Made by a program: the position numbers and the translations under genes. 44,085 nucleotides of DNA from Candidatus Aminicenantes bacterium. Its GTDB lineage: Bacteria; Acidobacteriota; Aminicenantia; Aminicenantales; UBA4085. Positions 1 through 9,043 of the stretch are shown here, in pieces. The stretch is from positions 1-44,085 of the forward strand of contig JAPKZJ010000093.1 of NCBI GenBank assembly GCA_026393855.1, in the 5' to 3' direction. Each line of letters opens with the position of its first letter. Position 1 is the stretch's first letter. The notes under the pieces are model-generated. The model worked only from the letters and a program-made list of their open reading frames with translations. It was not told the DNA's origin and ran no database searches.

Positions 1-250
1 AACCGAAGCCGCAGCGGTCATTCGGGTCCGGGATCGGGGCATCGGCATCCCGGCCGCCGAGCAGAAGCGCGTTTTTGAGAAGTTTCATCGCGTTCCCGAT
101 CCGAGAAACGACGGCATCGTGGGCGCGGGCTTGGGGCTGGCCCTGGCGGCCCACATCGTCGAGGCCCACGGCGGCCGGATCGAGCTGCGGAGCCGTCCCG
201 GCGAAGGCAGCGATTTTTCCATCGTCCTGCCAATGGCGGACCGCGGATGA
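1..250 (+). CDS. Sensor histidine kinase, C-terminal ATPase fragment (partial)
   Basis: Only the last ~82 residues are in the window, read from base 2 to the TGA at 248-250. They form the end of a HATPase_c domain. The ATP-lid/G1 motif DRGIGIP is followed by the phenylalanine-rich stretch VFEKFHR, the G2 box GAGLGLALAAHIVEAHGG, and the closing strand GSDFSIVLP. This is the usual end of a membrane-bound histidine kinase that autophosphorylates and passes phosphate to its partner regulator. The stop overlaps the start of the response regulator by ATGA (247-250), so the two are translationally coupled and almost certainly a cognate pair. The sensor domain lies outside the window, so the signal cannot be told. 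Confidence 0.9.
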   Translation, partial: TEAAAVIRVRDRGIGIPAAEQKRVFEKFHRVPDPRNDGIVGAGLGLALAAHIVEAHGGRIELRSRPGEGSDFSIVLPMADRG

Positions 251-939
251 AACGGATCCTGATCGTCGAAGACGAGGCCGCCCTCCTCAATGGCCTCCGA
301 GACAATCTCGAATATGAGGGCTATGAAGTCATCTCGGCTTCGAACGGGGAGACCGGGCTCCTCGCTATGCGCGAGAAACGGCCCGATCTGGCGCTTCTCG
401 ACATCATTCTGCCGAAAATGAACGGCTTCGAAGTCTGCCGCCGGGCTCGCCGCGAAGGCATCCGGGTGCCCATCCTGATGCTCACCGCGAGGGGGGAAGA
501 AGGGGACAGGGTCCGAGGATTTGACTGCGGGGCCGATGACTACCTGACGAAGCCGTTTTCGGTACTCGAGCTCCTTGGTCGAATCAAAGCTATTTTGCGA
601 CGGACGGAGAACGGGCCGGCGCAGAATCCGCCGGAGCGGATTACCATCGGCGGGGTGGACATCGATTTCAAGCGATTTGAAGCCAGGAAAAACGGCGTCC
701 GGTTGGAAATGTCGCGCAAGGAATTCGGGATATTGCGCCATCTGGCCGGCCGGCCAAACGAAGTCGTCGGGAGGGATGAATTGCTGAATCGAGTCTGGGG
801 GTACGACCGTTATCCCACGACCCGAACCGTGGACAATCATATTGCCCTCTTGCGGGCCAAGATCGAGCCCGATCCCGCCCATCCCCGTTACTTGCTGACT
901 TTTCGCGGCGTCGGGTACAAGCTGGCGCTTGAGGATTGA
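247..939 (+). CDS. OmpR/PhoB-family response regulator
   Basis: A 230-residue two-domain transcription factor. The N-terminal receiver domain has the acidic pocket E8/D9, the phosphoacceptor D52 in LALLDIILP, the switch Thr T80 in MLTAR and the invariant K102 in YLTKPF. A winged-helix Trans_reg_C domain occupies roughly residues 130-228, with the recognition-helix motif TRTVDNHIALLRAKIE and the terminal hairpin FRGVGYKL. Length and architecture are complete for the family. It starts inside the stop of the upstream kinase (ATGA). A Pho-box-like direct repeat lies 38 bp after its stop, in front of the next gene, and is a candidate target. The regulated process cannot be named from sequence. Confidence 0.96.
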   Translation: MKRILIVEDEAALLNGLRDNLEYEGYEVISASNGETGLLAMREKRPDLALLDIILPKMNGFEVCRRARREGIRVPILMLTARGEEGDRVRGFDCGADDYLTKPFSVLELLGRIKAILRRTENGPAQNPPERITIGGVDIDFKRFEARKNGVRLEMSRKEFGILRHLAGRPNEVVGRDELLNRVWGYDRYPTTRTVDNHIALLRAKIEPDPAHPRYLLTFRGVGYKLALED

Positions 940-977
940 CGCTTGTTTTCGGGCGAAGGTTTTGCGTTCCCTGGACA

Positions 978-1014
978 CTGTCGTGACAATGTCGACGGGG
1001 GCCGGAGCTATATT
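978..1014 (+). promoter_or_regulatory. Pho-box-like direct repeat plus -10 element
   Basis: CTGTCGT-GACA-ATGTCGA (978-995) is a 7-4-7 direct repeat with 11-bp period, the arrangement bound by PhoB/OmpR-type dimers. It lies 13 bp upstream of TATATT (1009-1014), with no good -35 box. The same bases also form the near-palindrome GACAnTGTC-N2-GACAnTGTC (974-993). The upstream gene encodes an OmpR-family regulator. The site assignment is inference. Confidence 0.4.
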
Positions 1015-1046
1015 GCGGGCGTGATTCGATATCGAAGGAGAAAGCC

Positions 1047-3025
1047 ATGAAACCCCGAACGATGATCGGTCTCGCGCTCGTTTGTGCCCTCGGCTTCGCC
1101 GGATCGACGCTTCACGAGACGAAGCGCTGGGGGCCAAGGCTCAGCTTCAAATCGGGATCTGCTACGAAAAGCTGGGACTGCGGGAAGCCGAGAAGGCGTT
1201 CCGGCTCGTCGTCGAGAAGTACCCCCGTCAAAACCAAACCGTCGAACAAGCCAAGGACCGCTTGAACCGCTTGGCCGCGCTGGCGGCCGGGCCGGCGTCG
1301 GCTACGTCAGGCGGGCTTAGCCTACGCAAGCTCGATATGCCCGTCGGCGCGCCCTCTCCGGACGGGAAATATCTCGCCGTGCACGACGATGGAGACGATC
1401 TTTATCTCTACGAGATAGAGACCAAGCGGAAGACGCTTATCAAGTCTTCGTCGGTTGAGACGGGATTCTTAATGTATACCGTATCGTGGGCTCCGGACGG
1501 CCGGCAATTGGCTTACATTTGGAGAGCCCCCAAGCACTTCAACGAGCTTTGGATATGGATCATGGGTGCGGCCGAGCCCCGACTCGTCTGCCAAGACCTT
1601 CAGGCCGATCTCGGCAATATCGCGGGGTGGTCGCCCGATCAAAGCTGGATTTATGTCCAGTACTATGAAAAGCAGCGGAGCGCGGGCTTTCCCAAAGCCT
1701 TAGGACGGATATCCGCCGCCTCGGGCCGGCTTGAAAAGATCTGCGCCCTCGACAAGAGCCAGTTCAATATGCGGCTGTCTCCCGACGGCAAGTATCTGGC
1801 TTTCAACGTTGATCCGACGCCGCAGGATCATGAGATCCGGATCGTGACCGCGGACGGGCAAAAGCAGAGCGTGCTTTGGAAGCATCAAGGCAACGATATC
1901 TTTCTCACTTGGACCCCCGACGGGAAGTCCATTATCTATGCCAGCGTCAACATCGGTCAAAAAGAGCTTTGGCGGCTCGGCTTGGAAAACGGCCTGCCGG
2001 CGGGGCCTCCCAAGTCCATCCATTTGTTCGGTGCGAACGTTGAGTCCGTATGGCCGACCCGGACGGGGGCGCTCTTTATCAAAACGGCGCTCTCGGGCCA
2101 GGATGCCTGCACGGCCCAGATCGATCTGAATTCCGGGGAGTTGATCCGTCCCGTTCAAGTCATCGAGCCTGAAACATTGGGTTGGACCTCTTCGCCGTTT
2201 TGGTCGGCGGACGGAGGGGCGCTCGCCTATTTCTACCAGAAGGATGACGATTTGACGACTCGATTCCGGTTCGATCATCTCAAAATCAAATCCATCGCTA
2301 CCGGAAGGGTCGACGAATACCGGCTCGATTTTTTGGCCGATCCCGCCAGCGGGCCGTTGCCTCGCTGGTCGGCCGACGGGAAAACGATTTTCGTTCTGGG
2401 AAAAAAGAACGACGCTCTCGGGCTTGTAGCCTACGATCTAGGAAAAAAAATGAGCCGGATTCTTCTTGAGGATCGAGACATCGCCGCGTTCGCGGCCGAT
2501 GGGAAGGTCGTTTACTTGGATCGAACGACCGGGAAGAAGCCCACGGAGGCTTTCGATACTCTACTCCGTAAAGACCTCTTGACGGGGACGGAATCCGTCA
2601 TTTACTCCTGTTCGGTCGGCGAGGGTATCGGACGAGTCCGGCTTTCCGGCGACGCGTCGATGATCGGTTTCTACTCAGTGGCCTTCATGGATATGGAATC
2701 CGCAGGTGTCTTCGTCATCCCGGCCGCTCCCGAAAGGACGCTGACAAAGAAGGACGCTCGTTTCTTCCGGGGCACGGTCTTCTTTGATTGGGGCCCCGCC
2801 GGAAAGGGAATACTCGTTCGCCGGCAAGTGACGGTCGAAAATCGATTGACTCTCCAGCTCGCTTATTTTCCGGAGGTTGACCCGGCCCTGAATCCCATTC
2901 CTATCGATCTAGCGGCGTTCTGGTCCACGTTGGCTTTTCACCCGGACGGAAAAACCATCGCTTTCACCCAAGCCACGAAGCGGGGCGAGTTCTGGAGCTT
3001 AACGAATTACCTGCCCCGCAAGTAA
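1047..3025 (+). CDS. TPR-PD40 (TolB-like) propeller protein, 5' end frame-disrupted
   Basis: An ATG at 1047, preceded by GAAGGAGA, opens a clear signal peptide (GLALVCALGFAGS), but that frame dies at 1265. The adjacent frame, open from about 1082 to 3025, carries the rest. It has a TPR-like helix pair (AKAQLQIGICYEKLGLREAE, then FRLVVEKYP) followed by a long PD40/WD40-type beta-propeller with repeated SPDGKYLA, APDGRQLAYI and TPDGKSIIYA motifs. The second frame has no credible start (only TTG at 1082), so the natural protein probably joins both frames. Relatives usually have ~30-40 more residues of TPR between signal peptide and this helix, so a short deletion or a sequence error near 1095-1130 is likely. 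It would be a periplasmic binding/scaffold protein with unknown ligand. The next gene follows after 19 bp. Confidence 0.8.
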
Positions 3026-3044
3026 TTCGGTTTAGGGGGTTATC

Positions 3045-4211
3045 ATGAAGCTTAAACGAGACAGGGCTGGAAGTGTTTCCGGTCGAGTTTTTGCCTTGGC
3101 GGCGTTGCTTGTGATCGTCGCGTCGATTATGGCTCCAGCTGATCAAGCGGTGAACCCTAATCGGGTGAAGCCGCGGCACGCAGACGCTTACCGAACCAGA
3201 GCCCTGACTCCGGTCCTGACGATCTCCGACGACGGAGGCGGCTACTATTTTAAACGGCCATTCCTGATCGCTATAGGTCCAGACGAGTCTCTCTATGTCG
3301 CGGACGAGAATCAGCTTCTCGGCTTCGACGCCCAAGGACGATTCGTCCGGAACTATTTCCGCCGGGGACAAGGACCGGGCGAATTGAGCCGGGTCTCCGG
3401 ATTCGCCGCAATCGGCGGGATGCTTGTCGTTCACAACATGTATCCCAGCAAAATCGTCCGGTTCGGACTCGACGGCAAGATCTTAGCCGATTTTCCCGTG
3501 CCCGCGAGCGGCCGATCCTATCGCTTTCGGGGAGCGTCCGGACGAACGGGGTGTCTTATCGGCTGGGGCATGCCGGATCTGCAGACCGTTCAGGGATCCG
3601 AAGCCATTCTGGATCAGCCGAATCCCATTGCGGCCGTCGATTTGGAAGGGGGTGGGCTGAAAACTTGGTCCTCTTTCCCGACCCGCGTCTTCGTGCAAAA
3701 GGCGGAAAAGGGGGGCGGCGCCATGATCCCCATGGGGAAAATCTATACCGCCATGGATGGGAAATATTTGGCCGTCTCTCATACGGACGAATACGCCATT
3801 AAAATCTTGGACCTGGAAACCGGCTCCTTGATCCGGACGATCACGCGGGACTATGCCCGAGTCAAGATCTCCCCCGAGGATCGGCGGGCGATGGAAGGCG
3901 GGCCGATGATCGGCAACAAGGTCGTTCAGCCCCCGATCCCGAAATTTGCGGCGGATATCACCGGCCTTTTTTTCCACGGCCACGAAATCTGGGCCGCCAC
4001 GTCAACGAGGGTGGCGGGGAAAGGCGCACTTATCGACGTCTTCAGCCTTGATGGCACATACCTGGATTGCTTCTACCTGCAGCTTCCCGCGCCGCCCGAC
4101 CGGAACGTCGAACAACCTGACCCGCAAGTCATTCAAGGGGACATTCTGGCGTCAATCGAGAGGAGCGCGGACGACGCTTATGTCGTACGAAAATACCGAA
4201 TCGGGAAATAG
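3045..4211 (+). CDS. Secreted 6-bladed beta-propeller protein
   Basis: 388 residues. It begins with a basic N-terminus and a hydrophobic segment (VFALAALLVIVASIMA, ~residues 15-30) consistent with a signal peptide or membrane anchor. The body has NHL/6-bladed-propeller blades: IGPDESLYVADENQLLGFD, RNYFRRGQGPGELSR (a very typical blade edge of this family), MLVVHNMYPSKIVRFGLDG and IWAATSTRV. A GGGGG tract sits 6 bp before the ATG. It lies 19 bp after the TPR-PD40 gene and is probably co-transcribed with it. No enzymatic residues are recognisable. The role is presumably protein or ligand binding in the periplasm. Confidence 0.85.
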   Translation: MKLKRDRAGSVSGRVFALAALLVIVASIMAPADQAVNPNRVKPRHADAYRTRALTPVLTISDDGGGYYFKRPFLIAIGPDESLYVADENQLLGFDAQGRFVRNYFRRGQGPGELSRVSGFAAIGGMLVVHNMYPSKIVRFGLDGKILADFPVPASGRSYRFRGASGRTGCLIGWGMPDLQTVQGSEAILDQPNPIAAVDLEGGGLKTWSSFPTRVFVQKAEKGGGAMIPMGKIYTAMDGKYLAVSHTDEYAIKILDLETGSLIRTITRDYARVKISPEDRRAMEGGPMIGNKVVQPPIPKFAADITGLFFHGHEIWAATSTRVAGKGALIDVFSLDGTYLDCFYLQLPAPPDRNVEQPDPQVIQGDILASIERSADDAYVVRKYRIGK

Positions 4212-4283
4212 GCGAAGGGCTACGGGCAAGGAAAAGCGGCCTTCCATCTCGCGCGCCTGATCGGGAAATCGGACGCGATGTTA

Positions 4284-4313
4284 TTGACGGCGCGGCCGGG
4301 CCTCCGGTAGTAT
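4284..4313 (+). promoter_or_regulatory. Sigma70-like promoter of the GH97 gene
   Basis: TTGACG (4284-4289), 18-bp spacer, TAGTAT (4308-4313). The expected start site near 4320 gives a leader of about 30 nt to the ATG at 4352. It is the only such match in the 140-bp gap after the propeller gene. Confidence 0.6.
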
Positions 4314-4351
4314 CCCTGCTTGACCGGGAATTTCGAAAGGACATACTTCTT

Positions 4352-6385
4352 ATGACTTCAAGCCGCCGTCTGATCACGCTCTGCATTTTTGCCGCTCTGG
4401 CCCTCTCGATCGCGCCGAGGCCGGCCTCGGCGTCCCAGCCGCTGACCGTCTCCTCTCCCGACGGCCGCCTGACCGTCTCGCTGGCCCTAAAGGCCCTGCC
4501 CCAGCCTTATCTGCAGGGCGAGCGCGTCTACTACGCGGTCAGCTTTCAGGGCCGCCCGGTACTCGCCGATTCGCCGCTCGGGCTCGATTTCTACGGGGCC
4601 CGCCCCATGGAGACGGAATTCGAGGTGATCGCGACGGATCGGCAAGCGGCGGATTCAACTTGGGAGAACGAATTCGGCGCGCGGCGTAACGTTCGAGATC
4701 ATTACAATCAGCTGACCGTATCGCTGCGCGAAACCAAGGCGCCCGGGCGCCGCGTCGACCTGATCTTTCGCGTCTTCGACGAAGGCGTCGCCTTTCGGTA
4801 TTTCCTTCCCAAGCAACCGGCCCTCGATCGATTCGCCTTGTCGGCCGAGAACACCGGATTTCAATTCCTTCCCGGCGCAACCGCCTGGGCCTTGAATATG
4901 GGGCGCTTCAACACCCATAACGAAAGCGAGTACCTGCCCATCCGGCTGGATGAGATCAAGCCTTCCGAAGTCATCAACCTGCCTCTGCTCGTGCAAGCCC
5001 CCGGCGGGCCGTGGATCGCGCTCCTGGAAGCGGACTTGAACGATTACGCCAACATGTACGTGGGCGGCATCCCGGGGGCCGCCGGCGCCCTGATCAGCAA
5101 GCTTTGCCTTCCGCCGCGCAAGGAAAGCGTGGCCCGCAACATCGCCTGGACGCAGTATCACGCCATTGAACAGCCCGTCGTCGCCACGACGCCGAAATCG
5201 ACCCCCTGGCGCGTGCTGATGATCGCTCCGACGCCCGGCCGGCTGATCGAGACCAGCGACATCGTCCTGAACCTTAACCCGCCTTGCGCCATCCCCGACA
5301 CCTCCTGGATCAAGCCGGGACTGTCCGCCTGGGACTGGTGGACCGAAAGCTTCGCCAAGAACGTGCCCTTCAAACCCGGCATGAACACGGCGACGATGAA
5401 GCACTACATCGAGTTCGCCGGCGCCCACGGCTTTCCCTACATGCTGATCGACGGCGGTTGGCACTCGGAGAGCGTCTGCAAGCCCGTCCCCGAGATCGAC
5501 ATGCCCGCGCTCCTGGCACATGCCAAGCTCCATAACGTCCGGCTGGTGCTGTGGGTCGAGTGGGCCGCGCTCAACCGCGAACTCGACGCGGCCCTGGCCC
5601 TCTACGAGAAATGGGGGGTGGCCGGCATCAAGATTGACGGCCAGAACCGCGACGACCAGGAGATGGTCCGTTTCACGGCCAATTGGGTCCGGCGGGCAGC
5701 CGAGCATCATCTGCTGGTCGACCTGCACGGCGCGTACAAGGAAACCGGCCTCCGGCGGACGTATCCCAACCTGGTGGGGATCGAGGCCGTCATGGGCATG
5801 GAATACAATCTGTGGAGCGAGCGGGTCACTCCCGAGTATGACGTGACCATCCCCTTTACTCGGATGCTGGCCGGGCCGATGGATTTCACCCCCGGCGCGT
5901 TCCGCAACGCCGCCCGGGGCAAGTTCGTCGCTCGCGGGGCCGAGCCCATGTCCCAGGGGACGCGGGCCCATCAACTGGCCGCGTATGTCGTCTATGAAGC
6001 GCCGCTGGGAATGCTGGCGGACTACCCGGAAGCCTACGAAGGCCAGCCGGGGCTGGAGTTCATCGAAAAGGTGCCGACCGTCTGGGACGAGACGAAGGTT
6101 TTAAGCGGGTTCCCCGGGCAATCCATCGTCATGGCCCGGCGCAAGGGCGATCTTTGGTATCTGGGAGCTATGACCAATTGGGATGCGCGCGAGATCGCTG
6201 TCCCGCTGGCCTTTCTGGGTGCGGGCGCGTATGAAGCCCGCATCTTCGCCGACGGGCCGGACGCGGCCAGCGAAGGCACGAGCTTGAAAATTGAGATTAA
6301 AAGCGTCAAAGCGGGAGACAACTTCGGCGCGCATCTAGCGCCGGGCGGCGGACTGGCCGTCATCCTGACGCCGGCCAAGCGATAG
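4352..6385 (+). CDS. GH97 family alpha-glycosidase (SusB-like)
   Basis: 677 residues with a Sec signal peptide ending at PRPASASQ. The order is that of GH97: an N-terminal beta-supersandwich (~30-290), a TIM-barrel (~300-560) and a C-terminal beta domain. Family landmarks are LTVSSPDGRLTVSL, LPAWDWW-like SAWDWWTESF, YMLIDGGWH, GIKIDGQNRDDQ (D429) and GIEAVMGMEYN. An Asp at the barrel strand where retaining GH97 alpha-galactosidases carry their nucleophile (here D429) suggests the retaining branch over the inverting alpha-glucosidase branch, but this is a judgement from memory of the family. It probably acts in the periplasm on terminal alpha-galactose or alpha-glucose. Convergent with the GH78 gene, 15 bp between stops. 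Confidence 0.93.
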   Translation: MTSSRRLITLCIFAALALSIAPRPASASQPLTVSSPDGRLTVSLALKALPQPYLQGERVYYAVSFQGRPVLADSPLGLDFYGARPMETEFEVIATDRQAADSTWENEFGARRNVRDHYNQLTVSLRETKAPGRRVDLIFRVFDEGVAFRYFLPKQPALDRFALSAENTGFQFLPGATAWALNMGRFNTHNESEYLPIRLDEIKPSEVINLPLLVQAPGGPWIALLEADLNDYANMYVGGIPGAAGALISKLCLPPRKESVARNIAWTQYHAIEQPVVATTPKSTPWRVLMIAPTPGRLIETSDIVLNLNPPCAIPDTSWIKPGLSAWDWWTESFAKNVPFKPGMNTATMKHYIEFAGAHGFPYMLIDGGWHSESVCKPVPEIDMPALLAHAKLHNVRLVLWVEWAALNRELDAALALYEKWGVAGIKIDGQNRDDQEMVRFTANWVRRAAEHHLLVDLHGAYKETGLRRTYPNLVGIEAVMGMEYNLWSERVTPEYDVTIPFTRMLAGPMDFTPGAFRNAARGKFVARGAEPMSQGTRAHQLAAYVVYEAPLGMLADYPEAYEGQPGLEFIEKVPTVWDETKVLSGFPGQSIVMARRKGDLWYLGAMTNWDAREIAVPLAFLGAGAYEARIFADGPDAASEGTSLKIEIKSVKAGDNFGAHLAPGGGLAVILTPAKR

Positions 6386-6400
6386 ATTCGCCGGCTCGGC

Positions 6401-9034
6401 TTAAGCGCGCTTCAGCCGGAGCTCGGTCGTGACACCCGCCGGCAGGCGATAGCGAACGCACCCTTCCGGGGTCGTTCCGCGGAGCGCCTCGAGGTGGACG
6501 GTTTCCTCGTGGGGCAGGACGATCTCTCCCCGGGCGTCCGGCGGCGTCGATATCGAGATCTCGCGGGCGCCGAGCTTGCCCAAAGCCTTGAACTCGACGG
6601 GGCCGCGGACGGTCCAGGCCGTGAGATCGAGATCCGCGAGATCGGCCAATTGCGGCCGGAGCTCGAAGCGGGCGAATCCGGGCTCGAGGGGCCGCAGGCC
6701 CAGAATGCTCATGTAGAGAACATAGAGCGGAGCCACGGCGCAGTGGCTCCACTGCTGGCCGGAATCGGGCACGGCCTTCCAATCCTCCTGCAGGGTGTTG
6801 TTCAGCCGGACCGAGTCCATGACCGCCCAGCGGCGGCGGAAATCATCCACGATTACGTCGGCCCGCCCGCCGGCGCCCAGGGCCCACAGCCGCCAGCCCG
6901 CGTTGGCCGGATAGGAGAATCCCATTTCCGGGGGGCATTCGGCCAGGGCCTTGAGGGCGGCCCGGGTCTGTCCGCCGGGGCATTGATCGAAGAGGACGGA
7001 CGTAGCCAGGGAACGGTCGCAGAGCCGGATGCCCCTCTCTTCGGCCAGCCAAGGCTGGTTGACGACGAAGAGGCCGAGATCCGCCCGCCAGAAGGCCTTG
7101 ACCGCCGCTTCCCGCAGTCCGCGGCCGAGCTTGACCGCCTCGTCCGCCCGGTTACTCTCGCCGCAGGCCCGGGCTAGGGGCGCCAGCGCGTGCTCCATGG
7201 CGGCGGCCGTGAATAGATTGAAGGCGCACTTTTTGTGTTTCTGTTTTTGATAGGCGACGTGGTCCATCCAGACCGAAGGGATGCCTAGGGACTCCACGGG
7301 CAACAGGCCGTCGGGGCCGCGCAGGCTTTCTAGATAGCGGGCGAACCGCAGGAGCCGCGGGTAGGCTTCGCGCACCGCCTCCAAGTCGCCGCTGTATAGA
7401 TAGTGGTGCCAAGCGTCGAAAGCAAACTCGACGCCGTGATCGAGGATCGGCCCCCACCCGGTCAGATCGAGCTGGCGCTCCATCAGGCGGGCCAGGCGGT
7501 CGTAGGCCGGCCAACAATCCAGGAAAAATCCGTCTTTGGTTAAGCCTTGGCTGAAGGTGGCCAGGAAGCGGGCCGGAAGCCGCGTTTCGCCGAAGGCCAG
7601 AAAGACGCCCTTCAGTTGATGGGCCCCGTCGCCGCTGTACTGCTGGCGCTCGCGGGCCATGCCGTCTACACAGGTCTCCTGGGCGCTGTTGCGGAGGGTG
7701 TTGATGTTGGCGTCCATCAGCCGCTGCAGGGCTGGCTCGCCGATCAGAATCCGGGGCTCATGGGGCCAGGGGAACTCCCGCCGCCGGACGCCGATGTCCT
7801 TGACGCGAACTGTCCCTTTGGCGCCATGGATGTGAAGCTGCAGCCAGCGCAGGCTCTCGAAATCGAACGTTTCGAAGGCGTTGACCCCTTCCGCGCAGAT
7901 GAATCGGGTCCAGGAATCGAAGTGGGAATTGATGAGGGCCGGGCCGCCCAACTGGTGAGCTTCATGGACGAGAAGCTCGACCACCGTGCCGGTGGGCGCC
8001 TCGATCGTGAAGCGGGGCCATCCGACAACCTGCTCCTCGAATTCGAAGGTCAGGACTTGGCCGCGGACGCCGTCAAGGACGGCAGCCCATTGGCCGGGCG
8101 CAGACTCCGTGACGTCGCCGCCCGGCTCGGCTTTAAATGCGTCCGGCACCCGGCATTCGAAGTATTCCTCTACCGGGCGCTTCCATTCCAACCGGTAGGT
8201 TTCGGCCAGCCCCTTAATAGGCACGAAGGATTCGCGCATCATGGGAATGGACCGAGGGCGAAGCTCCGCGCGCGCCGGGTCGGCGGCGATGTCCGTCTGG
8301 TATTCGTAGAAGTCGGTGCAGACGCTGGGTTTATTGGGCGATCCCGCCAGCGGCATGGCCGGCAGCCAGTCCGGACCCGGCTGGAATCCGGCTTCGGCCC
8401 AGCCGCGGGGATAGAGCCGGGCATCGAACTCCTCCTGCAGAGCGCGCAGATACCAGCGCTTGTAATGTCCGGGGCGCCAAGCCCGGCACAGATGGGCCTG
8501 CCAGGATGGATCCGAAACAATCGTTTCCATCCGGCCGTCGGCGGACTCGATCTCCAGCCGGAAAAGAAAGCCCGGCTTGCCGCACGGCCAGGTTCCGTCG
8601 CCCTGGCCGTAATAGAGAACCGTCGCGCCGAGGACGTTTTCCCCCGGCTTGAGGAGGGCGGTCAGGTCGAGCGGGTCGGCTTCCATCCAGCGTGGATCGG
8701 AAGGCGGGGGGCCCCATTGGACGCGTTCGCCGTTAACTTGCAGATGGTAGCGGCTGTCGGCGCAGATCCAGCCGGCGGCGCGCCGTGGGGCGGCGTCCAG
8801 GCGCAAACCGCGCCGGAACAAAACGAACGTGTTCTGCAGACAGCGTCCGCTCGGGTACCAGATCCAACGGGCCGGCTCGAGGTCCGGCAGCTTGAGCGCT
8901 GCCTCGGGAATAACGGGCGGGTCGGAGAATGCTCCCGGGAGCGGCCCGGTCGGGCCCGGTGTCGAGGGCGATCGCCAATGGGCGGCGGCGCCTCCGGCCA
9001 GTGCGGAATCACGAATGAATTGGCGTCGGTTCAT
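6401..9034 (-). CDS. Alpha-L-rhamnosidase, GH78
   Basis: 877 residues. A twin-arginine signal (MNRRQFIRDSALAGGAA) predicts Tat export. Beta domains with a galactose-binding-like fold (~50-230) and Bac_rhamnosid_N-type sandwich (~230-420) precede the (alpha/alpha)6 barrel (~425-780) and a C-terminal beta domain. The general-acid motif is CVDGMARERQQYSGDG with E462 in the position of the classic RDER Glu; the base is probably E750 in NNTLQEDW. It should release terminal alpha-L-rhamnose. ATG at 9034 is preceded by GAGGA, which overlaps the stop of the GH106-GH36 fusion gene (9 bp apart), so it is the second gene of that operon and is translationally coupled to it. Confidence 0.93.
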   Translation of the reverse strand: MNRRQFIRDSALAGGAAAHWRSPSTPGPTGPLPGAFSDPPVIPEAALKLPDLEPARWIWYPSGRCLQNTFVLFRRGLRLDAAPRRAAGWICADSRYHLQVNGERVQWGPPPSDPRWMEADPLDLTALLKPGENVLGATVLYYGQGDGTWPCGKPGFLFRLEIESADGRMETIVSDPSWQAHLCRAWRPGHYKRWYLRALQEEFDARLYPRGWAEAGFQPGPDWLPAMPLAGSPNKPSVCTDFYEYQTDIAADPARAELRPRSIPMMRESFVPIKGLAETYRLEWKRPVEEYFECRVPDAFKAEPGGDVTESAPGQWAAVLDGVRGQVLTFEFEEQVVGWPRFTIEAPTGTVVELLVHEAHQLGGPALINSHFDSWTRFICAEGVNAFETFDFESLRWLQLHIHGAKGTVRVKDIGVRRREFPWPHEPRILIGEPALQRLMDANINTLRNSAQETCVDGMARERQQYSGDGAHQLKGVFLAFGETRLPARFLATFSQGLTKDGFFLDCWPAYDRLARLMERQLDLTGWGPILDHGVEFAFDAWHHYLYSGDLEAVREAYPRLLRFARYLESLRGPDGLLPVESLGIPSVWMDHVAYQKQKHKKCAFNLFTAAAMEHALAPLARACGESNRADEAVKLGRGLREAAVKAFWRADLGLFVVNQPWLAEERGIRLCDRSLATSVLFDQCPGGQTRAALKALAECPPEMGFSYPANAGWRLWALGAGGRADVIVDDFRRRWAVMDSVRLNNTLQEDWKAVPDSGQQWSHCAVAPLYVLYMSILGLRPLEPGFARFELRPQLADLADLDLTAWTVRGPVEFKALGKLGAREISISTPPDARGEIVLPHEETVHLEALRGTTPEGCVRYRLPAGVTTELRLKRA

Positions 9035-9043
9035 GATTTTTCC

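Noticed and set aside
4200-4275. ATCGGGAAAT repeated twice after the 6-bladed propeller gene
   Set aside because: Only a 10-bp match with no symmetry or flanking similarity; probably chance.
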